Shown: positions 1-3,924 of the stretch, piece by piece
Layout: every line of letters begins with the position of its first letter
How positions within the stretch are numbered: the first letter of the stretch is position 1
Source: DATGMB01 sp035293845
GTDB taxonomy: Bacteria; Acidobacteriota; Terriglobia; Bryobacterales; Bryobacteraceae
Length of the DNA: 6,988 bases
Assembly (NCBI GenBank): GCA_035293845.1
Contig: DATGMB010000249.1
Location: forward strand, 1 to 6,988
Reading direction: 5' to 3'
Notes under the pieces: model-generated
Told to the model about the DNA's origin: nothing
Databases searched by the model: none
What the model saw: the letters and a program-made list of their open reading frames with translations, nothing else
Made by a program: the position numbers and the translations under genes

Positions 1-227
1 GCGGACAGGTACGAGCCCTGTGTGATGAGCGGCCGTCCGAAGACTTCGATGCGGCTGATGTGGCAGAGAATCGGGTCGCCGCGCTCCGCCGTTTTCGAAG
101 AGAAGTTCGGCTCGTCGAGCGTGCAGCCCAGCAATGTCCCGGCCGGCAGGATCGACTCAGGCTGTCCGAGGCCGGACGCCGGCAAAACGCAAAGCAGGAA
201 TGTGCAGACACACAGATTCTTTCGCAT
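1..227 (-). CDS. Exported protein of unknown function, 5' part only
   Basis: Partial gene: the start is inside the window and the C-terminus lies beyond position 1. It begins with ATG at 227-225, preceded by AAAGGCGG five bases upstream, a good ribosome-binding site. The 75 visible residues open with a signal peptide (MRKN, then a Leu/Cys/Val-rich core to about residue 19, likely cleaved after GLG at 19-21). Next comes a segment starting LPAGTLLGCTLDEP, with S-S-K-T at 43-46 and G-D-P at 50-52. A 'PAGT-x-L ... S-K-T-A-x-x-G-D' pattern is common in secreted proteins of Acidobacteria with no assigned function; this is recalled family style, not a search result. Cys35 and Cys55 could form a disulfide outside the cytoplasm. 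It is too short for the usual ORF length cut-offs, but the start, ribosome-binding site and signal peptide agree. Its own promoter probably lies in the 213-base gap after ald. Confidence 0.75.
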   Translation of the reverse strand, partial: MRKNLCVCTFLLCVLPASGLGQPESILPAGTLLGCTLDEPNFSSKTAERGDPILCHISRIEVFGRPLITQGSYLS

Positions 228-357
228 AGAACCGCCTTTGCCAATGAAACCGATCGCTGCGGAGCCGGCGCGGGGTGGTAGTTCAGAGCGAAGTGGAGCG
301 CCAGTCACTGCATCGGGAGGTGACCGAGCCGCCGGTGCAACGCGAACCGATAGGCCG

Positions 358-386
358 AGACTACACCCTCCGCGGCCGGATGGCAA
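358..386 (-). promoter_or_regulatory. Candidate sigma-70 type promoter for the exported protein gene
   Basis: On the minus strand TTGCCA (386-381, five of six bases of the -35 consensus) is followed after 17 bases by TAGTCT (363-358, three of six, with the key T-A...T). Transcription would begin near 351 and leave a leader of about 120 bases before the ATG at 227. The spacing is ideal but the -10 box is weak, and such matches arise by chance. Confidence 0.25.
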
Positions 387-423
387 CGGCGCCCGGCCGG
401 CGAGTGCGTGCAATGTCTCATTG

Positions 424-441
424 GGCGCGACGGGCCGCGCC
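424..441 (-). terminator. Weak hairpin at the end of ald
   Basis: GGCGCG and CGCGCC form a 6-bp GC stem around a 6-base loop, overlapping the last base of the ald stop codon. There is no T-run after it on the minus strand, so it is at best a weak or Rho-assisted stop. Transcription from ald may continue into the exported protein gene at 1-227. Confidence 0.25.
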
Positions 442-1559
442 TAAGCCTGGTGCACCGGCTCCAACTCCCGCCACGAGCGGCCCTGGGATGCCGCCACGCC
501 GCCGTGGGTGACGTAGCCGTTGTAAGTGTTGACGCCCTCCCGCAGCGCCGCGCGGCGCTCGCAGGCGCCTTCCAGGCCGTGATTGGCGAGCTCGAGCAGG
601 TAAGGAAAAGTGGCGTTGGTCAGCGCGAAGGTCGAGGTGTGCGGCACCGCCGCCGGCATATTCGAGACGCAATAGTGCAGCACGCCATCCACGAAGTAAA
701 TCGGCTCGGTGTGGGTGGTCGGGTGCGAGGTCTCGAAGCAGCCGCCCTGGTCGATCGCGACGTCCACCACTACGGCGCTGCGTTTCATGTTGGCGATCAT
801 CTCACGCCGCACGAGCTTGGGCGCCGAGGCGCCGGGGATCAGCACGGCGCCGATCACGAGATCGGCGGTCTTGAGCGTCTCCCCGATGGTCCACGCATTC
901 GACGCCAGCGTCACCACCTGGCCGTTGAAGATATCGTCCAGCTCGCGCAGCCGGTTGAGATTGCGGTCGATGATGGTGACGTGCGCCCCCAGGCCGAGCG
1001 CGATCTTCGCGGCATTGGTGCCGACGATGCCGCCGCCCAGGATCACCACGTTACCCGGCGCCACGCCCGGCACGCCGCCGAGCAGGATGCCCCGCCCGCC
1101 GTTCGGCTTTTCGAGATACTGCGCGCCGACCTGCACCGACATCCGCCCCGCCACTTCACTCATCGGCGTCAGCAGCGGCAGCGAGCCGTCGCTTTCGCGA
1201 ATCGTCTCATACGCGACGCCATTCACGCGCGCCCCGAGCAACTGGTCCGTCAATTCCGGCAGCGGCGCCAGGTGAAGGTACGTAAACAGAATCAATCCGG
1301 GACGGAAGTACGGATACTCGGCGGGCTGCGGTTCCTTCACCTTCACCACAAGGTCCGCTTTGGCCCAGACGTCGGCCGCGCTGTTCAGGATCTCGGCGCC
1401 GGCTGCGAGGTATTCACGGTCCGGAATCGAGCTGCCCTCGCCGGCATGGGTCTCCACCAGCACATCGTGGCCCGCTTCGCGCAGCGCCGTTACGCCGCTG
1501 GGCACCAGCCCGACGCGTGTTTCATGATCCTTGATCTCACGGGGAACGCCGATGATCAT
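441..1559 (-). CDS. ald: Alanine dehydrogenase
   Basis: Catalyses the reversible NAD-dependent oxidative deamination of L-alanine to pyruvate and ammonium in the cytoplasm, linking alanine use to carbon and nitrogen metabolism. From the ATG at 1559 the protein has 372 residues, almost exactly the family's usual length, and begins MIIGVPREIKDHETRVGL as family members do. The residues known for substrate binding and catalysis fall at the same positions as in the Mycobacterium tuberculosis enzyme: Arg15, Lys75, His96 and Asp270. The Rossmann loop GGGIVG is at 175-180, with the ribose-binding Asp198 at the end of the next strand. A GAGAG ribosome-binding site lies 7 bases before this ATG. The reading frame stays open for 55 more codons to an ATG at 1724, but that extension is a signal-peptide relic (see 1645-1730), so the internal start is preferred. 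No neighbouring gene belongs to alanine metabolism. The function is close to certain; the start is very likely. Confidence 0.96.
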   Translation of the reverse strand: MIIGVPREIKDHETRVGLVPSGVTALREAGHDVLVETHAGEGSSIPDREYLAAGAEILNSAADVWAKADLVVKVKEPQPAEYPYFRPGLILFTYLHLAPLPELTDQLLGARVNGVAYETIRESDGSLPLLTPMSEVAGRMSVQVGAQYLEKPNGGRGILLGGVPGVAPGNVVILGGGIVGTNAAKIALGLGAHVTIIDRNLNRLRELDDIFNGQVVTLASNAWTIGETLKTADLVIGAVLIPGASAPKLVRREMIANMKRSAVVVDVAIDQGGCFETSHPTTHTEPIYFVDGVLHYCVSNMPAAVPHTSTFALTNATFPYLLELANHGLEGACERRAALREGVNTYNGYVTHGGVAASQGRSWRELEPVHQA

Positions 1560-1644
1560 TTCGATTCTCTCGATCCCAGGGTAGCACCGCACGGCTGCTG
1601 CTGAGGTCAGGATGAGACCAACGCGGCGGCAATCAACGGGCAGC

Positions 1645-1730
1645 GGCGAAGCGCCGCCAGCCGCAGCCGCAAGCGCCGCCATCGCCATCGTCCAACGAAT
1701 GAGGCTGGTCTTCCATCTCGTCATCCTCCC
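1645..1730 (-). pseudogene. Relic of a secreted-protein gene start (ribosome-binding site plus signal peptide)
   Basis: The stretch 1642-1730 aligns without gaps to 2291-2379, the start of the small secreted protein gene, with 64 of 89 bases identical by hand count. It keeps GGGAGG (1730-1725), the ATGACG that follows, and a signal-peptide-like translation (KTSLIRW then an Ala-rich core ending GGAS, against KTSFTRW ... GSAS). The codon matching the functional ATG of the intact gene is TGG here (1715-1713), and a nearby ATG at 1716 is in another frame that stops after about 27 codons. Homology ends just after the signal peptide; the mature part is missing. The frame then runs on through unrelated residues into ald. 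The reading favoured is a duplicated paralogue whose body was lost when sequence around ald was rearranged. The alternative is a live N-terminal extension of Ald, which would be odd for a cytoplasmic enzyme. Confidence 0.7.
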
Positions 1731-1739
1731 TGGGCCAAG

Positions 1740-1756
1740 CCGCGCATGATGCGCGG
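1740..1756. repeat. GC-rich palindrome, copy 1
   Basis: CCGCGCATGATGCGCGG is a perfect inverted repeat with 8-bp arms around one central base. It lies 16 bases upstream of the ATG of the signal-peptide relic and about 180 bases upstream of ald. The 15-mer GCGCATGATGCGCGG (1742-1756) recurs exactly at 1805-1819. Such a symmetric site could bind a dimeric regulator or form a small hairpin; which one is unknown. Confidence 0.55.
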
Positions 1757-1796
1757 CGGCTTCCTCTAAGTGCTTGATTTTCAGTGATGGAATTTC

Positions 1797-1819
1797 GGCA
1801 AGTGGCGCATGATGCGCGG
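1797..1819. repeat. GC-rich palindrome, copy 2
   Basis: This is the second copy of the 15-mer at 1742-1756, offset by 63 bases. The symmetric core GCGCATGATGCGC is at 1805-1817. Similarity extends leftward (G-x-CAAG), so that 20 of 23 bases match between 1734-1756 and 1797-1819. The 63-base offset is exactly six helical turns, which fits two operator half-sites on one DNA face, but could equally be the remains of a tandem repeat. Confidence 0.5.
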
Positions 1820-1872
1820 GCCCCCCATAAGAGCTGGACTGTGAGAGCGCCGGTTATGGGCCTTCCCCACAG

Positions 1873-1905
1873 AAAAATGCGGCGCCGCCGGAGCGCCGCC
1901 GCATT
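1873..1905 (-). terminator. Rho-independent terminator of the small secreted protein gene
   Basis: On the minus strand a stem of 9 bp (AATGCGGCG with CGCCGCATT), one C-C mismatch and 3 more pairs closes on a 4-base CGGA loop. It runs directly into a TTTTT tract (1877-1873) partly shared with the stem base. It lies 30 bases past the TAG stop at 1936-1938, the expected place for the end of that transcript. It also insulates ald and the relic region from the upstream gene, so ald should need its own promoter between about 1560 and 1870. No convincing promoter box was found there. The opposite strand has only a broken T-rich run, so action in both directions is doubtful. Confidence 0.88.
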
Positions 1906-1935
1906 CTTCTCCTCCGAATTCCCGGTTGCTGGCCG

Positions 1936-2364
1936 CTACTCATCCGCCTTGGTAAGCGGCACGGTGACTTGCGCCATGCGTTTGTCTCCGGGCGGCAACT
2001 TGAGGCCGGGAAACCCGTAAGCGGTTTCGCTTGCGCCGTCCCAGAGCCCATTCAGCGCGCAGACGCCGCCGTTGCACTCGAACGAGATCACCGGCCTGCC
2101 CGTCTCGCGCCAAGCCTTCGAAGCATCGCCTTTGCGCACCGGCAACAGGATGCCCGTGGCGCGCACATCGGTGTTGTAGACCTCTACCACCTCGGCGCTC
2201 CCGGCGCGCGCGATATGCACGCGGTACGTGCCCGGAACCATCAGCTTGTTCTGCACATGGAAGGAAAGCGGGATCTCCGCCACGTAGGTTTGCGCCGAAG
2301 CGCTGCCGGCCGCGGCCGCCACAGCAGCCGCCGCGATCATCCAACGGGTAAAACTCGTTTTCAT
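1936..2364 (-). CDS. Small secreted protein of unknown function
   Basis: A 142-residue protein with a clear signal peptide: MKTSFTRW, an Ala-rich core, and an A-S-A cleavage site at 22-24 leaving a mature protein that starts QTYVAEIPLSF. The mature part (about 118 residues) alternates hydrophobic and polar residues as in beta strands. It has the pattern V-P-G-T-Y-R-V at 43-49, seen in many small exported proteins of Acidobacteria with no known function (recalled style, not a search). Cys97 and Cys102 (ECNGGVC) are close enough for a disulfide. ATG at 2364 is preferred over the in-frame ATG at 2373, because AGGAGG ends right against the latter and sits 9 bases before the former. It is transcribed away from the sigma-54 activator gene, shares a 192-base control region with it, and ends at a strong terminator, so it is probably a single-gene unit. 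A decayed copy of its 5' end lies upstream of ald. Confidence 0.88.
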   Translation of the reverse strand: MKTSFTRWMIAAAAVAAAAGSASAQTYVAEIPLSFHVQNKLMVPGTYRVHIARAGSAEVVEVYNTDVRATGILLPVRKGDASKAWRETGRPVISFECNGGVCALNGLWDGASETAYGFPGLKLPPGDKRMAQVTVPLTKADE

Positions 2365-2373
2365 GGTCGTCAT

Positions 2374-2379
2374 CCTCCT
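2374..2379 (-). promoter_or_regulatory. Ribosome-binding site that decides the secreted-protein start
   Basis: A full AGGAGG on the minus strand touches the ATG at 2373 with no spacer and lies 9 bases from the ATG at 2364. The second spacing is the workable one, which moves the start to MKTSF and gives a normal signal peptide. Confidence 0.75.
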
Positions 2380-2421
2380 TCGGGCTGCCCTGTGTGGGAC
2401 CCCGATTTCGGGCGATCAGAA

Positions 2422-2437
2422 TGCATCCGCAGGCCCA
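2422..2437 (-). promoter_or_regulatory. Candidate sigma-54 promoter for the small secreted protein gene
   Basis: The minus strand reads TGGGCCTGCGGATGCA: TGG, then GC exactly ten bases after the GG, with T before and A after it, matching the invariant GG-N10-GC of sigma-54 promoters and the TGCA end. The CAC part of the -24 box is mostly missing. Transcription would start near 2411, giving a leader of about 47 bases with the ribosome-binding site in place. The gene for a sigma-54 activator begins 120 bases away, which makes the match more credible but does not prove it. Confidence 0.35.
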
Positions 2438-2494
2438 ATCGCGCCGCGCTCGAAACACAGAACTTACCGCCCGCCGAACGCGAACGGCGCGCCC

Positions 2495-2525
2495 TCCGGT
2501 TCATGGCCGCGAACCGTCCGGTTCA
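2495..2525. promoter_or_regulatory. Direct and inverted repeats, possible operator in the divergent region
   Basis: TCCGGTTCA occurs at 2495-2503 and again at 2517-2525, 22 bases (two helical turns) apart. Between them GAACCG (2511-2516) is the inverted half-site, forming GAACCG-TC-CGGTTC (2511-2524) with the right copy and CGGTTC-N8-GAACCG (2497-2516) with the left. The site lies about 60-75 bases upstream of the candidate sigma-54 promoter and just upstream of the activator gene, the usual place for an activator or autoregulatory binding site. Confidence 0.4.
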
Positions 2526-2541
2526 CGGCTCGCCATTCTGG

Positions 2542-2547
2542 TAAACT
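2542..2547 (+). promoter_or_regulatory. Possible -10 box of the activator gene (near-leaderless start)
   Basis: TAAACT matches four of six -10 bases and would start transcription near 2554, three bases before the ATG at 2557. This fits the absence of any ribosome-binding site before that ATG. No good -35 box is seen at the right distance. Confidence 0.25.
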
Positions 2548-2556
2548 GGCACCCTT

Positions 2557-3924
2557 ATGCATCCGCAGCACGGGCCGGAGGCGGAGGCGGCCGCTCATCC
2601 GCTCCTCGATGCCTGTGCCCTGCTCTTCCTCTTTCGCGCCCTCGCCCGCGCGCAGGACGAGGACCAGCGCATCGTCTTCGAGAACCAGATCATCCGGCTG
2701 ATCGCGGACCTGGTTCCCTGCTCCGGCGGCGCCGTGATTCTTGGCGAGAGCGATGCGGAAATCCCCGAGGACTGCATCGCTCTGCCGATCTATGTCCGGG
2801 ACAAGACCGGCGGCCTGCTGGCCTTCTGGTTTCCGGCCGAGGAGAGCCCGCGGCTGGCGGCACACCGGGACGTCCTGGCTGCCGTCGCGACATTGGCCTC
2901 GGCGGCGCTCGAAAATGTGCGCGACGTGGAAACGCTGCGCACGGAAAACCAGCTTCTGCGCGAGCGGCTGGATCCCGGCGACTCCGGCATGGTCGGCGGC
3001 AGTCCGGCGATCGAGAAACTCCTGCGGATGATCGCGCGCGTTGCCCCGCAGGACACTTCGGTGCTCGTGCTGGGCGAAAGCGGAACGGGCAAGGAACTGG
3101 TCGCCCGCACGCTGCACCGCCTGAGCCCGCGCGCCGCCCGGCCGCTTGTCGCGATCAATTGCGCCGCGCTCACCGAGACGCTGCTCGAAAGCGAGCTCTT
3201 CGGCTACGAAAAGGGCGCCTTCACCGGCGCGGCCGCGCAAAAGAAGGGCAAGCTCGAAATGGCCGAGGGCGGGACCGTGTTTCTGGACGAGATCGGCGAG
3301 CTCGCGCCGCTACTTCAGGCCAAGCTGCTGCGCGTGCTGCAGCAGCGCGAGTTCGAGCGCGTGGGCGGAACCCGGACGCTGAAGCTCGACGTGCGGATTG
3401 TCGCGGCGACCAACCGCGACCTCGCGGCCGAGGTCCGCCGCGGCGCCTTCCGCGAGGACCTCTATCACCGGCTGAACGTGCTCAGCCTGCGCGTGCCGCC
3501 GCTGCGCGAGCGCCCCGCGGATATCCTGCCGCTCGCCCGCCACTTTCTGGTACGCGCCGCCGCGCGCTGCCGCCGCCGCGTCGAGGGCATTTCGCCCGAA
3601 GCCGAGCGGTATCTGGCTGCGTACACGTGGCCCGGCAACGTGCGCGAGCTGGAGAACGCCATCGAGCGCGCCGTGGTGCTGGGCGAAGCCAATCTGCTGC
3701 TGCCCGAGGATCTGCCGGAGAGCATTTTGGATGCCGCCACCGTGCCCGCCGTGCCCGGCGCGCTGCAGACGTCCATCGCACAGACCAAGCGCGACCTGAT
3801 CCTCGCCGCCTGGCGCGAGACCGGCGGCGACCACAATCTGGCGGCGGCCAAACTGAAGCTGCATCCGAATTCGCTGCGGCGGTTGATCCGCGTGCTGGGG
3901 CTCCGGGAGATCCTGATCGGCTAA
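2557..3924 (+). CDS. Sigma-54-dependent transcriptional activator (enhancer-binding protein, Fis-type)
   Basis: A 455-residue cytoplasmic regulator that uses ATP hydrolysis to open promoters bound by sigma-54 RNA polymerase. Residues about 15-120 form a diverged sensory domain, weakly GAF-like, and 118-138 look like a helical linker. The AAA+ core follows with all key parts intact: Walker A GESGTGKE at 173-180, the sigma-54 contact loop GAFTGA at 220-225, Walker B VFLDE at 241-245, sensor I ATNRD at 284-288, the arginine-finger region FREDLYHRLN at 298-307, and WPGNVREL at 358-365. The C-terminus (about 411-450) is a Fis-like helix-turn-helix ending in N-S-L-R-R-L-I. There is no receiver domain with a phosphorylatable Asp and no kinase gene nearby, so the signal is probably a ligand or partner bound by the N-terminal domain. 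The start is the first ATG of a good frame, but it lacks a ribosome-binding site. Its likely target, by position, is the divergent secreted-protein gene. The class is certain; signal and target are unknown. Confidence 0.95.
   Translation: MHPQHGPEAEAAAHPLLDACALLFLFRALARAQDEDQRIVFENQIIRLIADLVPCSGGAVILGESDAEIPEDCIALPIYVRDKTGGLLAFWFPAEESPRLAAHRDVLAAVATLASAALENVRDVETLRTENQLLRERLDPGDSGMVGGSPAIEKLLRMIARVAPQDTSVLVLGESGTGKELVARTLHRLSPRAARPLVAINCAALTETLLESELFGYEKGAFTGAAAQKKGKLEMAEGGTVFLDEIGELAPLLQAKLLRVLQQREFERVGGTRTLKLDVRIVAATNRDLAAEVRRGAFREDLYHRLNVLSLRVPPLRERPADILPLARHFLVRAAARCRRRVEGISPEAERYLAAYTWPGNVRELENAIERAVVLGEANLLLPEDLPESILDAATVPAVPGALQTSIAQTKRDLILAAWRETGGDHNLAAAKLKLHPNSLRRLIRVLGLREILIG

Noticed and set aside
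287..303. Minus-strand TGGCGC ... TTCGCT as a sigma-54 promoter for the gene at 1-227
   Set aside because: The distance from GG to GC is 11 rather than 10 bases, which sigma-54 does not normally tolerate.
408..1604. Long plus-strand frame of 398 codons opposite ald
   Set aside because: It is the antisense shadow of a certain gene in GC-rich DNA: its translation is rich in Arg, His and Gln and shows no family motif, while the opposite strand encodes a complete Ald.
1803..1818. Plus-strand TGGCGC-N-GCG at the second palindrome as a sigma-54 promoter
   Set aside because: The GG-N10-GC spacing fits, but it faces genes on the opposite strand, lacks the TT before GC, and is better explained by the palindrome.
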